The translations under genes were made by a program, and so were the position numbers. From Pseudorhodoferax aquiterrae (lineage in GTDB: Bacteria > Pseudomonadota > Gammaproteobacteria > Burkholderiales > Burkholderiaceae_C): a stretch of 64,000 nt of DNA. A model generated the notes under the pieces. It saw nothing but the letters and a program-made list of their open reading frames with translations, did no database searches and was not told where the DNA came from. The stretch covers positions 47,905-111,904 of the forward strand of contig NZ_BMYK01000022.1 of assembly GCF_014652235.1 (NCBI RefSeq). Direction: 5' to 3'. Positions 39,986-48,997 of this stretch are shown here, one piece after another. How positions within the stretch are numbered: the stretch's first letter is position 1; every line of letters begins with the position of its first letter.

Positions 39986-41482
39986 TCAGATGCGGCGCTC
40001 GACGCCTTCCCAATAGGGTTCGCGCAGGCGGCGCTTGAAGATCTTGCCGGTGTCCTCGCGCGGCAGGCTGTCGTGGAAGGCGATGGTGCGCGGCACCTTG
40101 TAGTTGGCCAGGCGCTCGCGCAGCCAGGCCTGCACGGCGGCCGCATCGACGGCAGCGCCGGGGTGCAGTTGCACGGCGGCCGCCAGGCCTTCGCCGAACT
40201 CGGCGTCGGGAATCCCGAACACGGCCGCATCGGCCACGCCGGGCATGGTCAGCAGCTCGGCCTCGATCTCGGCCGGGTAGATGTTCACGCCGCCGGAGAT
40301 CACCATGTCGGACTGGCGGTCGCAGATGAACAGGTAGCCGTCGGCGTCCAGGTAGCCCATGTCGCCCAGCGTGACCAGGCCGTCACGGCCGATGGCTGCG
40401 CGGGCTTCGTCGCGGCCGATGTAGCTGAAGTCGGGCATGGCGGGCTGGCGCACGTAGATCAGGCCCATCTGGCCCGCGGGCACGGGCCGGCCCTCGGCAT
40501 CGAGGATGCGCACCTGGGCGTCGCCCAGCGCGCGCCCGGCCGAGCCGGGGCGCTGCAGCCAGCTCGCGCTGTCGATGAAGGTGGTGTAGCCGGCCTCGCT
40601 GGAGCCATAGGCCTCGGTGATGACGGGGCCGAACCACGCGATCATGCGGCGCTTGAGTTCGGGCGCGCAGGGCGAGCCCGTCGAGGAGACCTGCTGCAGC
40701 GACGAGAGATCGTGGCGGCGGCGCACGTCGTCGGGCAAGGCCAGCAGGCGCTGGTACATGGTCGGCACGAGGTAGGCCTGCGTGACACGGTAGCGTTCGA
40801 TCAGCGCCAGCGTGCGCTCGGCCGAGAAGCCGGGCTCCAGCACCAGCGTGGCGCCGGCGCCGCAGCAGCTCAGCACGAAGGACATGGTGGCGCTGTGGTA
40901 CATGGGCGCGCTGAGCAGCGCCGTGGAGGCTGCCGTCAGGCCGTAGACCGTGCGGCCGACCTGCTGGCTGGCGGCGTCCAGCGCGGCCCGCTGTTCCGGC
41001 GGCACCGGCAGCCGGCGCACGCCCTTGGGCTTGCCGGTGGTGCCCGAGGTGTAGACCACGGTGTTGAAGGCCACACCGGTGGCAGGCGGCAGCGGCGCCT
41101 GGCCCTGGGCGAACGCCGCCGCCCAGGCCTCCCCCTGGGTCTCGTCGGCGGGCACGGCCTGCACGGCCACGTGGGCGGGCACGCCGCCTGCGATCTGCGC
41201 CTGCAGATCCTCGTGCACGAGCAGCACGCGCGCGCCGCTGTCGGCCAGCAGGAAGCCCGCCTCGGCCGCCTTGAAATGCCAGTTGATGGAGACCAGGTAG
41301 ACGCCCGCGCGCCGGCAGGCGATGGTGGTGGCCACGTAGGCCGGGCCGTTGCGCAGCATCACGGCCGCGGTGTCGCCCTCGCCCACGCCGAGCGCGCGCA
41401 GGCCGCCGCTGATGCGGTCGGCCAGTTCCGCCATCGCGGCGGGCGACCAGGTCTGCTCTGCGAACACCAGGGTGGGATACAT
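39986..41482 (-). CDS. AMP-forming acyl-CoA synthetase
   Basis: 498 residues. ANL-family motifs in order: P-loop VVYTSGTTGKPKGV, YGSSEAGY, GDMGYLDADGYLFICDR, VSGGVNIYP-like VISGGVNIYP, and the catalytic Lys in REDTGKIFKR. It activates a carboxylic acid to the acyl-AMP and then the CoA ester. Slightly short at the N-terminus relative to long-chain synthetases, nearer to medium-chain/aromatic types. It is 34 bp upstream of the monooxygenase-like gene and 89 bp downstream of the TetR gene. Confidence 0.93.
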   Translation of the reverse strand: MYPTLVFAEQTWSPAAMAELADRISGGLRALGVGEGDTAAVMLRNGPAYVATTIACRRAGVYLVSINWHFKAAEAGFLLADSGARVLLVHEDLQAQIAGGVPAHVAVQAVPADETQGEAWAAAFAQGQAPLPPATGVAFNTVVYTSGTTGKPKGVRRLPVPPEQRAALDAASQQVGRTVYGLTAASTALLSAPMYHSATMSFVLSCCGAGATLVLEPGFSAERTLALIERYRVTQAYLVPTMYQRLLALPDDVRRRHDLSSLQQVSSTGSPCAPELKRRMIAWFGPVITEAYGSSEAGYTTFIDSASWLQRPGSAGRALGDAQVRILDAEGRPVPAGQMGLIYVRQPAMPDFSYIGRDEARAAIGRDGLVTLGDMGYLDADGYLFICDRQSDMVISGGVNIYPAEIEAELLTMPGVADAAVFGIPDAEFGEGLAAAVQLHPGAAVDAAAVQAWLRERLANYKVPRTIAFHDSLPREDTGKIFKRRLREPYWEGVERRI

Positions 41483-41571
41483 GGGTGTCTCCGTCGTTGC
41501 GCCAAACTAGGCACTGTCTAGTTGGCCGCGAGGTTAGCAGCACGCGGCCTGTGCCGCAAGTCGCCAAGGTG

Positions 41572-42255
41572 TCAGCGCGGGGGAGCCGCCAGGCCGGCGA
41601 TGGCCAGCAGACAGAAGCGCACCAGGGCCTCGCTGGTCTGCTCGGTGCTCTGGCGCGGGCCGCTGCGGATGGGCGCGCCGCGCCCGTGCATGTGCAGCGT
41701 GGCCAGGCCGTGCGCAGCGGCCCAGACGATGTTGGCCACCTCGTCCTCGCTCAGCGTGTCGGTCCGCGGCGAAGGCAGCAAGGGCAGCACCACGCTGCGC
41801 AGCATGGCGAACGAGGCCGTGCCGGCCTCCCTGAGTTCGGGGTAGTCGTCGCGCCGACCCAGCAGCGGGCCGAACATGAGCTGAAAGCGCGCCGGATGGG
41901 CCTGCGCGAACGCGATGTAGGTCAGCAGCACCGCGCGCAACTGGCCCGGTCCGTCGGCGGGATCCACGCTGGCGAGCCGGCGCTGGCGCTGCGCGACCAG
42001 GTCGCGGAAGCCTCGCGCCGCGATGGCGGCCAAGAGGCCGTTCTTGTCGCCGAAGTGGTGGGCCGGCGCGCCCTGCGAGACGCCGGCGAGCTTGGCCGTG
42101 GCGCGCAGGCTCATGGCTTCGCTGCCCTCGGTGTCCAGCAGGTGCGTGCCCCACTGGATCAGCGATTCGCGCAGGTTGCCGTGGTGCCACTGCCCCTCGG
42201 GCTTGACGGCGCGCACCGGCTTGCGGCGTGGAGAGGGACTGGCGGCGGTGGTCAT
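41572..42255 (-). CDS. TetR-family regulator
   Basis: 227 residues. After a basic N-terminus (SPRRKPVRAVK) comes a TetR helix-turn-helix: GTHLLDTEGSEAMSLRATAK, GVSQGAPAHHFGDKNGLLAA. The ligand domain resembles TetR_C of the WHG/DUF-type (VLLTYIAFAQAHPARFQLMF). It stands on the same strand between the esterase and the synthetase genes, so likely regulates this cluster, including itself. Effector unknown. Confidence 0.88.
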   Translation of the reverse strand: MTTAASPSPRRKPVRAVKPEGQWHHGNLRESLIQWGTHLLDTEGSEAMSLRATAKLAGVSQGAPAHHFGDKNGLLAAIAARGFRDLVAQRQRRLASVDPADGPGQLRAVLLTYIAFAQAHPARFQLMFGPLLGRRDDYPELREAGTASFAMLRSVVLPLLPSPRTDTLSEDEVANIVWAAAHGLATLHMHGRGAPIRSGPRQSTEQTSEALVRFCLLAIAGLAAPPR

Positions 42256-42293
42256 GGGCGGCGCGATCTTAGGCGACGCGCCGCCCTGCACCG

Positions 42294-43952
42294 TCAACTG
42301 GCCTCGCAGCTGAAGCTGGCCGCGTCCTCGATGCTGCCCGCGCCCTTGTACTTGGCGAACTTGGGGTAGGCGCACAGCGGGCGCGTGCGGTTCGGGAAGT
42401 AGGCGTTGCTGGCGCTGGCCCGCGCGGCGATGCTGTCGGGCGCGACGCCCTTCTCCACCCAGTCGACCATGGCCTGCAGCGAGTCGTAGGTGTCGGTGGC
42501 CGGGCCGCCCGAGCAATGCGTCATGCCCGGCACCAGGTAGGTGCGTGCGAAGTCCTGCGTGGCCGCGATGCCGCCGTTGTTGGCCGCCAGGCGTTCGTAG
42601 TACTCCACCACCTCGTCGGCCGAGAAGATGGGGTCGGACATGCCGTGGATGAACATCAGCTTGCCCTTGCGTGCCTTGAAGGCGCTCAGGCGGTCGTCGC
42701 GGTAGGTGTCGTAGACCTCGGAGAAGGCCTGCATGCGCGCGGGATCGGTGTCGAAGTTGAAGGCCAGCGCATCGAAGCTGGGGTCGGGCGGGGTGAAGAA
42801 CTCGTTGCGCAGTGCGTCCAGCATCAAGGTGTTGTAGGCCGAGTTGGGCGTGGACGTGGTGGAGCTGCCCAGCGTCCAGGCTCGCCAGCCGGCGTTGCGG
42901 ATGCCGGCGTCCCAGGGCTGGGTCACGTACAGGGGCTGGCCGGCGGAGGTCTTGGGGCCGCCGAACACGTCCTTGAGCGCGCCGACCTGGGCCGCGCTCA
43001 GGCAGCTGTCGGCCTTGGCGCCCGCGCACTGCAGCACGGCCGGGTCGAAGCGGCAGGCCCGCGTGTTCTGCACCATGCCGTCGACCACGCCGTCGCCCGC
43101 GTCGCAGGCCGCCAGCACGGCGTCCGCCACGAGGTTCAGGTCGCCATTGGAGAAGGCCTGCGACAGCACGGGCTTGCCGTCGCTGCCCAGCGGCGCGATG
43201 TCGGTGAACTTGCGGTTGTTCCACATGGCGGCCACCGTGGCGCCGCTGGACACGCGCATGGCCGGGGCGCCGGCCGTGATGCCGTCGAAGTAGCTTGGAA
43301 AGCGTTGCGAGAACATCATGCCCTGGCGCCCGCCGCCCGAGCAGCCCGAGAAGTAGGAGTAGTTGGGCGCCTTGCCGTAGCGCCATGCGATGAGGGCCTT
43401 GGCCGATTGCGCGGTCTTGTCGTGCGCGTTGTAGGCGTGGTCGATGCGCGCCTGCGGATCGGCGCCGAAGCTCGCGCTCGTGCCCTGGTGGCCGGCATCG
43501 GCGGACACCACCGCGTAGCCCTGCCCCAGCGGCGAAGGCGTGCCGTTGGAGATGGTGGACGACAACGAGGTGTCGCGCAGCGTGCCGTCGTTGCCGCCGC
43601 CGCCCAGGTACAGGAAGCGGCCGTTCCAGCGGTCCGGCAGGCTCAGCTCGAAGCCGATCGCATAGGGCTTGCCATCGACGCCGGTGCGCGCGTCGCGGCT
43701 GCCGGTCACCACGCAGTGGCCGCCCAGGAAGTCGCCGGTGGTGAGCGTGCCGGGGCGGCGCGTGCCTGCGGGCACGTAGCGCGTCGTGAGCGTCGTGGCC
43801 GGCAGACCGGACTGGGTCACCATCTCGGCGCAGACCGCCTCGGCCGCCTTGGCGTCCAGTTCGAGCCGCGCGTTGTCGTCGCCGCCGCCGCAGCCGGCCA
43901 GCGCCGCCAGGGCGAGCGCGGACGTCGGAAAGACGATGCCTGTGTTCTTCAT
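42294..43952 (-). CDS. Tannase/feruloyl esterase family lipoprotein
   Basis: 552 residues. Lipobox ALAALAGC with Cys21, then an alpha/beta hydrolase with the family CS-D-HC architecture: Cys204-Ser205 in FSGCSGGGRQG, Asp in IHGMSDPIFS, and His-Cys in PGMTHCSGGP, so Ser-Asp-His and the neighbouring disulfide are intact. It releases gallic, ferulic or similar aromatic acids from esters outside the cytoplasm. The adjacent Bug-type protein and acyl-CoA synthetase would take up and activate the acid. First residues MKNTGIVFPTSALALA form the signal. Confidence 0.9.
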   Translation of the reverse strand: MKNTGIVFPTSALALAALAGCGGGDDNARLELDAKAAEAVCAEMVTQSGLPATTLTTRYVPAGTRRPGTLTTGDFLGGHCVVTGSRDARTGVDGKPYAIGFELSLPDRWNGRFLYLGGGGNDGTLRDTSLSSTISNGTPSPLGQGYAVVSADAGHQGTSASFGADPQARIDHAYNAHDKTAQSAKALIAWRYGKAPNYSYFSGCSGGGRQGMMFSQRFPSYFDGITAGAPAMRVSSGATVAAMWNNRKFTDIAPLGSDGKPVLSQAFSNGDLNLVADAVLAACDAGDGVVDGMVQNTRACRFDPAVLQCAGAKADSCLSAAQVGALKDVFGGPKTSAGQPLYVTQPWDAGIRNAGWRAWTLGSSTTSTPNSAYNTLMLDALRNEFFTPPDPSFDALAFNFDTDPARMQAFSEVYDTYRDDRLSAFKARKGKLMFIHGMSDPIFSADEVVEYYERLAANNGGIAATQDFARTYLVPGMTHCSGGPATDTYDSLQAMVDWVEKGVAPDSIAARASASNAYFPNRTRPLCAYPKFAKYKGAGSIEDAASFSCEAS

Positions 43953-43977
43953 CTGCTTGTCTCCTCTGGGTGGTGTG

Positions 43978-44952
43978 TCAGTCGGCCTTGAAGCCTGTCG
44001 CAGCGACGGCCTTGCCCCACTTGGCCGTGTCCGCGGCGATCAGCGCGGCGAACTCCTGCTGCGTCGTGCCGGTGACATGGAATCCGGCGTCTTCCATCTT
44101 CTTTTGCCCGTCGGGTGAGCGCATGGCGCGCACGATGTCGGCGTTGAGCCTGGCAACGATGTCGGGCGGCGTCTTCGCCGGGGCGACGATGCCGAACCAG
44201 GAGTTGAATTCCAGGTTGGCGTAGCCCTGCTCCTTGAAGGTCGGCACCTCGGGCAGTGCGGCCGTGCGCTGCGCGCCCGTGCTGGCCAGCGCGACGAGCT
44301 TGCCGGACTTGACGTTGGGCGCGGCCAGTCCCGCGCTGGCGAACACGCCGGAGACGTCGCCGCCGAAGATGCCGCTCATGGCGTCGCCCGTGGACTTGTA
44401 GTGCACGGGCTCGGGCTTGATGCCGACCGCATCGCCGAACATGAAGGCGCCGAAATGGCCCGGCGTGCCGGCGCCGAACGTGGCCATGAACATGCCCTTT
44501 TGCTGGCGTGTCCAGTCCACATAGTCCTTCACGTTCTTGGCCGGCACCTTCTGCGGATTGACCAGCAGGATGAAGTCCGCCGTCACGACCTGCGAGACCG
44601 GCACGAAGTCTCGGGCAGGGTCGTAGGGCAGCTTGTTGTAGCTGCTGGGCGCGATGGCGAGCTGGCCGGTCTCGCCCAGCATCAGCGTGTAGCCGTCGGG
44701 CGCGGCGCGCGCGGCCTCGGAGGCGGCGATCAGGCCGGCCGCGCCGGGCTTGTTGTCCACGATCACGCCCAGGTTGCCCCAGCCTTCGGACAGCTTCTGC
44801 GCGAGCAGCCGCGCCACGATGTCGGGGCCGGTGCCGGCCGGAAAGCCCACGATGATGCGCACGGGCTTGTTGGGATAGGACGGCGCCTGGGCCGCAGCGG
44901 CGAACGGAACGAGCGCGGCGGCGCACAGCGCCAGGCGGCGGGTGAAGTTCAT
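43978..44952 (-). CDS. Bug-type (TctC) periplasmic binding protein
   Basis: 324 residues, intact. Signal peptide to about A-A-A-A-Q-A, then PNKPVRIIVGFPAGTGPDI, IVDNKPGAAGLIAASEAA, DPARDFVPVSQVV and TFKEQGYANLEFNSWFGI. Binds a carboxylate for a tripartite tricarboxylate transporter, or acts as an orphan sensor. No membrane components are next to it. Between DUF3237 and esterase genes on the minus strand, spacing 25-27 bp, so the ligand may be the aromatic product. Confidence 0.93.
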   Translation of the reverse strand: MNFTRRLALCAAALVPFAAAAQAPSYPNKPVRIIVGFPAGTGPDIVARLLAQKLSEGWGNLGVIVDNKPGAAGLIAASEAARAAPDGYTLMLGETGQLAIAPSSYNKLPYDPARDFVPVSQVVTADFILLVNPQKVPAKNVKDYVDWTRQQKGMFMATFGAGTPGHFGAFMFGDAVGIKPEPVHYKSTGDAMSGIFGGDVSGVFASAGLAAPNVKSGKLVALASTGAQRTAALPEVPTFKEQGYANLEFNSWFGIVAPAKTPPDIVARLNADIVRAMRSPDGQKKMEDAGFHVTGTTQQEFAALIAADTAKWGKAVAATGFKAD

Positions 44953-44979
44953 GGCATGTCTCCTGGGGATGGTGGGGAA

Positions 44980-45453
44980 TCAGTCGAGCACGAAGAAGCG
45001 CATCACGACCTTGTCGGGGTGGCGCGCGCCGGCGCCCACGAACAGGCGCTCGTTGATCCAGCCCAGCGCCTTCGACGCGGTCTCGAAGCGCGGCTGGCAG
45101 CGGAAGTAGATCTGGCCGGGATCGACCGGCTCGCCGCGCGCGATGCGCTGCATCAGTTCGGGCGGGCCGCTGCGCACGGCCTGGTTCTGCACGAAGACGA
45201 GGTCGCCGCCGTCGGTCTCCAGCACGTAGCGCGCGTCGAGTTCGGCATAGCCCGCGTGCACGATGAGCTGGAAGTCGGCGCCGCCGGGCAGCACGCGGCC
45301 GCGCCAGCCTTCGCCCTGCACCTGGCCGCCCAGGATGGGGATCACGCGGCGCAGGCCGTGCGGCACGGCCCCGACCTGCTGGGGCTCGGCCACTTCGACG
45401 GACAAGCCAGCGAAGAAGCGCAGTTGGGGCATCGGGATCGCGTCGGTGTCCAT
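44980..45453 (-). CDS. DUF3237 family protein
   Basis: 157 residues. DUF3237 beta-barrel markers: GVAPHGLRRVIPILGGQVQG-like AVPHGLRRVIPILGGQV, VLPGGADFQLI, DARYVLETDGGDLVFVQNQ, YFRCQPRFETASKALGWINE and R-LFVGAG. Function unknown; members sit in aromatic catabolic clusters. It is the first gene of the minus-strand cluster and divergent from the LuxR-type regulator (99-bp gap with a -10-like GACAAT at about 45473). Confidence 0.85.
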   Translation of the reverse strand: MDTDAIPMPQLRFFAGLSVEVAEPQQVGAVPHGLRRVIPILGGQVQGEGWRGRVLPGGADFQLIVHAGYAELDARYVLETDGGDLVFVQNQAVRSGPPELMQRIARGEPVDPGQIYFRCQPRFETASKALGWINERLFVGAGARHPDKVVMRFFVLD

Positions 45454-45552
45454 GGTGTGCGTCAAAGCGGTGACAATCGCGGACGAGCGTAAATCCGCCC
45501 TGCGTTGGCGGCTGTCATCCCTGAGGATGACGGGAGAACCAGGAGACCACGC

Positions 45553-46356
45553 ATGCGCAAATGGGCCCCCGCGGCCTGGCAACCCGGTAGCTCGCCGGCC
45601 GGCATCGGCCCGGCCGTGGGCGCCATGGTCGAGCTGCTGGGCGAGCAGGATTTCGGTGCGCGGCTGCTCGAACGCCTGCACCCCACCCTGCCGGCCGCCT
45701 CGTGGTCGGTCTACCAGGTGGGGCCGGGCTGCGCCCCGCGGCTGTACCTGTCGGGCAGCCTCGGCATTCCCGACACCACGCGCGCCTGCTGGAACGCCTA
45801 CCTGTCCGGACCGGTGCGCGAGGACCGCAGCCTGCGTTTCGACGACAACCCGGTCCAGCGCACGCAGTTGTGCCACATCACCGCGCGCGAAGTGCCGAAC
45901 GAGCACCGCGCGCGCGTCTACGAGGCCCACGGGGTGGCCGAGCGCGTCTCGATCGTCGAGCACGGCCCGGACGACGCGCTGTTCGCCGTCAACTTCTACC
46001 GCCATGCGCACCAGCGCGCGCTCAGCGATGCGCAGATCGGCGACTTCGAGCAACTGGCGCCCGCGCTGCTGGCGCTGGCGCGCAAGCAGGTGGCCTTGCG
46101 TGGCCCCATGCCCGAGCCACAGCGCTCACCCGAGGCCCTGCGCCAGCGCCTGCTGCAACTGAGCGGGGAACTGACCGCGCGCGAACTCGACGTCTGCACG
46201 CGGCTGCTGCGCGGCATGACGCAGGACGGCATCGCGGCCGACCTGGCACTGTCCCTGCCCACCGTCAAGACCTACCGCAACCGCGCGTTCGCGCGGCTGG
46301 GCATCCACTTTCGCAACGAGCTGTTCGCGCTCGTGCTCGGGCGCGAAGCGGGCTGA
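45553..46356 (+). CDS. LuxR-type transcription regulator
   Basis: 267 residues. The C-terminal GerE helix-turn-helix is clear: LTARELDVCTRLLRGMTQDG, IAADLALSLPTVKTYRNRAF, ARLGIHFRNELFAL. The N-terminal 190 residues form an unassigned, GAF-like sensing domain with no autoinducer-binding signature. AGGAG lies 8 nt before the ATG. Divergent from the DUF3237-led cluster, so it is the best candidate regulator. Convergent and almost touching the P-type ATPase gene. Confidence 0.88.
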   Translation: MRKWAPAAWQPGSSPAGIGPAVGAMVELLGEQDFGARLLERLHPTLPAASWSVYQVGPGCAPRLYLSGSLGIPDTTRACWNAYLSGPVREDRSLRFDDNPVQRTQLCHITAREVPNEHRARVYEAHGVAERVSIVEHGPDDALFAVNFYRHAHQRALSDAQIGDFEQLAPALLALARKQVALRGPMPEPQRSPEALRQRLLQLSGELTARELDVCTRLLRGMTQDGIAADLALSLPTVKTYRNRAFARLGIHFRNELFALVLGREAG

Positions 46357-46357
46357 A

Positions 46358-48403
46358 TCAGCCCGCGCGGGCGCGCAGCAGGCGCAGCCCGTTGGCCACC
46401 ACCAGCAGCGTGGCCCCCATGTCGGCGAACACGGCCATCCACATCGTGGCCGTGCCCAGCAGCGCCAGCACCATGAACACCGACTTGATGCCCAGCGCGA
46501 GCACGATGTTCTGCCACAGCACGGCGTGCGTGCGGCGCGACAGCCGGATGGTCTCGGGGATGCGGCGCAGGTCGTCGTTCATGATGACCACGTCGGCCGC
46601 CTCCATGGCCACGTCGGTTCCGGCGCCGCCCATGGCGAAGCCGATCTCGGCGCGCGCGAGCGCCGGCGCGTCGTTGATGCCGTCGCCCGTCATGCCGGTG
46701 GGGCCCATGCGCTGCTGCAGCGCCTCGATCGCGGCCAGCTTGTCCTCGGGCAGCAGGTTGCCCTGCACCTCGGCGATGCCGGCGTCGCGCGCCACGGTTT
46801 CGGCCGTCGCGCGGTTGTCGCCGGTCAGCATGACGGGCACCACGCCCAGGCGCTGGAGTTCGGCCACGGCCTCGCGCGAGCTGTCCTTGATGGTGTCGGC
46901 CACGGCGAACAGCGCCAGCACGCCGCCCGCGTCGGCCAACAGCGTGAGCGTGCGGCCCTGCGCTTCGTGCGTGCGCAGCAGCGCCTCCAGCGCCGCGTTG
47001 CACTGGCCGCGCTCCTCGACCAGGCGGTGGTTGCCCAGCACCAGTTCGCGGCCGTCGACACGGCCCTGCACGCCGCGGCCGGGCAAGGCGCGGAAGTCGT
47101 CGACGGGCAACGGTGCCGCGCCGATCCCTTGCGCGATCGCGCGCGAGACCGGGTGGTCCGAGCGTGCAGCCAGTGCGGCGGCCAGGCCAGCCAGCGCCTG
47201 GCCTTCCGCGCCCACGGTTTCCCAGTGCACGAGCCGTGGCTTGCCGGCCGTGATGGTGCCGGTCTTGTCGAGCGCGACGGCCTTGAGCAGGCGCGCGTTC
47301 TCCAGGTGGCTGCCGCCTTTGACCAGGATGCCGCGCCGCGCAGCCGCGGCCAGCGCGCTGACCACGGTGACGGGCGTGGCGATCACGAGCGCGCAGGGGC
47401 AGGCCACGACCAGCAGCACCAGTGCCTTGTAGACGGCGTCCAGCCAGGCCATGCCGAACAGCAGCGGCCCGCCCAGCGCGACAGCCAGTGCCAGCACGAA
47501 CACGGCCGGCGTGTAGATGGCGGCGAAACGGTCGACGAAGCGCTGCGTGGGCGCGCGCGTGGCCTGGGCCTGCTCCACCGCGTGGATGATGCGGGCCAGG
47601 GTGGTGTTGCCGGCCGCAGCCGTCACGCGGAACTGCAGCGCGCCCTCGGCGTTGACGGTGCCGGCGAACACGGTGTCGCCCGGACCCTTGTCGACCGGCA
47701 GGCTCTCGCCCGTGACGGGCGACTGGTCGATGCTGCTGCGGCCCTCGGTCACGACGCCGTCCAGCGGGACGCGCTCGCCGGGGCGGATGCGCACGACGGC
47801 GTCCAGCGCCACCTCGGCGGCCGGCTGGGCGCGCCAGCTGCCGTCCGCCTGCAGCACCTCGGCCTGCTCGGGCGCGAGCGCCAGCAGGCCGGCGATCGCA
47901 TTGCGCGCGCGGTCGGCGGCGCGGCCTTCGATGAGCTCCGCAATCGCGTAGAGCGCCATCACCATGGCGGCCTCGGGCCATTGGCCGATCAGGAAGGCGC
48001 CCGTCACGGCCACGCTCATGAGCGCGTTGATGTTCAGGCGGCCGCGGCGCAGCGCGGCGAAGCCCTGGGTGTAGGTTTCCACGCCCGACAGGCCGATGGC
48101 CAGGGCCGCGACGGCCAGGCCCAGGCTCTTGGACCAGAGCGCATCGCCGGCCATGAAGTGCAGCAGCTCGGCCGCGATGGCCAGCGCCAGCGCCGCGGCC
48201 AGGCGGCCCACGCCCGGGCCGGCACCGTGGTCATGGTCGTGCAGATGGCCGCCCTCCTCCCCATCGTGGTGAGCGTGGCGGTGTTGGCCTGCGTGGCTGT
48301 GCGCCTGGCCAGGCGCGTGGGCGTGGGCGTGGGCGTGGGCGTGGGCGTGGGTCGCGTGTGCGGCCTGCGCGTGCGGCGCGGGTTCGGAACAGCAATGCTT
48401 CAT
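46358..48403 (-). CDS. Zn/Cd/Pb-exporting P1B-type ATPase
   Basis: 681 residues. Eight-helix P1B layout with metal-site CPC at 335-337 (VACPCALVIATP), phosphorylated Asp379 (DKTGT), HP motif SDHPVS, TGE loop and GDGINDAP. There is no CxxC heavy-metal domain at the N-terminus; instead the first 60 residues are His-rich (AH repeats, HDHDH) with CC at 4-5. The MerR regulator next door and CPC type suggest zinc, cadmium or lead export. AAGGAAAG precedes the ATG. A longer frame upstream runs through the promoter and is rejected. Confidence 0.92.
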   Translation of the reverse strand: MKHCCSEPAPHAQAAHATHAHAHAHAHAHAPGQAHSHAGQHRHAHHDGEEGGHLHDHDHGAGPGVGRLAAALALAIAAELLHFMAGDALWSKSLGLAVAALAIGLSGVETYTQGFAALRRGRLNINALMSVAVTGAFLIGQWPEAAMVMALYAIAELIEGRAADRARNAIAGLLALAPEQAEVLQADGSWRAQPAAEVALDAVVRIRPGERVPLDGVVTEGRSSIDQSPVTGESLPVDKGPGDTVFAGTVNAEGALQFRVTAAAGNTTLARIIHAVEQAQATRAPTQRFVDRFAAIYTPAVFVLALAVALGGPLLFGMAWLDAVYKALVLLVVACPCALVIATPVTVVSALAAAARRGILVKGGSHLENARLLKAVALDKTGTITAGKPRLVHWETVGAEGQALAGLAAALAARSDHPVSRAIAQGIGAAPLPVDDFRALPGRGVQGRVDGRELVLGNHRLVEERGQCNAALEALLRTHEAQGRTLTLLADAGGVLALFAVADTIKDSSREAVAELQRLGVVPVMLTGDNRATAETVARDAGIAEVQGNLLPEDKLAAIEALQQRMGPTGMTGDGINDAPALARAEIGFAMGGAGTDVAMEAADVVIMNDDLRRIPETIRLSRRTHAVLWQNIVLALGIKSVFMVLALLGTATMWMAVFADMGATLLVVANGLRLLRARAG
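48315..48350. repeat. Tandem hexamer (GCGTGG)x6 in the ATPase gene
   Basis: Six perfect copies of GCGTGG, in frame, encode the Ala-His run of the metal-binding tail on the minus strand. Slippage would change the number of His residues without a frameshift. Confidence 0.9.
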
Positions 48404-48428
48404 GCGGTGTCTTTCCTTGGTTGCAGGC

Positions 48429-48459
48429 ATTGGAAACCCTGAAGCCGCTGTAGAGTCAA
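48429..48459 (-). promoter_or_regulatory. MerR-type promoter/operator of the P-type ATPase
   Basis: Minus strand -35 TTGACT (48459-48454), a 19-bp spacer, -10 TCCAAT (48434-48429). The spacer holds the imperfect dyad ACTCTACAG-CGG-CTTCAGGGT. A 19-bp spacer and spacer dyad are the hallmark of promoters that MerR-family activators untwist. It lies just upstream of the merR-type ATG, which is divergent. Confidence 0.85.
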
Positions 48460-48464
48460 GCGCC

Positions 48465-48905
48465 ATGAAGATCGGACAACTGGCCGCCGCCACCGACACA
48501 CCGGTGGAAACCATCCGCTACTACGAGCGCGCCGGGCTGCTGCCGGCCGCGCCGCGCACCGAGGGCAACTACCGCGACTACGCCGACAGCCACGTGCAGC
48601 GCCTGTCCTTCATCCGGCATTGCCGCGCGCTCGACATGGCGCTGGACGAGATCCGCACGCTGCTGCAGTTCCAGGACGCGCCGGGCGGCGACTGCGGTGG
48701 CGTCAACGCGCTGCTGGACGCGCACATCGGCCATGTGGCGCAGCGCATCCGCGAGTTGCGCGCGCTGGAGCGCCAGCTCAAGGCCTTGCGCAGCCAGTGC
48801 CAGACCGCCCACCCGACCGAGGACTGCGGCATCCTCAAGACCCTGGCCGAGGAGCCCGTGCCGCGCGTGCAGGCGCGCACGCGCCACATCCACGGTGTGC
48901 ACTGA
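48465..48905 (+). CDS. MerR-family metal regulator (CadR/PbrR group)
   Basis: 146 residues. N-terminal MerR helix-turn-helix MKIGQLAAATDTPVETIRYY-ERAGLLP, a dimer helix, and cysteines at 77 (GGDCGG), 112 and 121 (CQTAHPTEDC), the metal-site pattern of Cd/Pb/Zn sensors, with a C-terminal HIHGVH tail as in CadR. Activates the ATPase gene on metal binding and represses itself. Start is the ATG right after the operator. Confidence 0.92.
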   Translation: MKIGQLAAATDTPVETIRYYERAGLLPAAPRTEGNYRDYADSHVQRLSFIRHCRALDMALDEIRTLLQFQDAPGGDCGGVNALLDAHIGHVAQRIRELRALERQLKALRSQCQTAHPTEDCGILKTLAEEPVPRVQARTRHIHGVH

Positions 48906-48997
48906 ATTGTTACCTTTGGCAGCTTGGTGACACCTCGCCCGCGTCCCCCGTGGGAAGATCGCCGGCCAAATTTTTCTTCCCCAGCAGGAGCAACAAC

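Noticed and set aside
48315..48350. Short tandem repeat as a CRISPR-like array
   Set aside because: Units are 6 bp with no spacers and lie in a coding frame for Ala-His.
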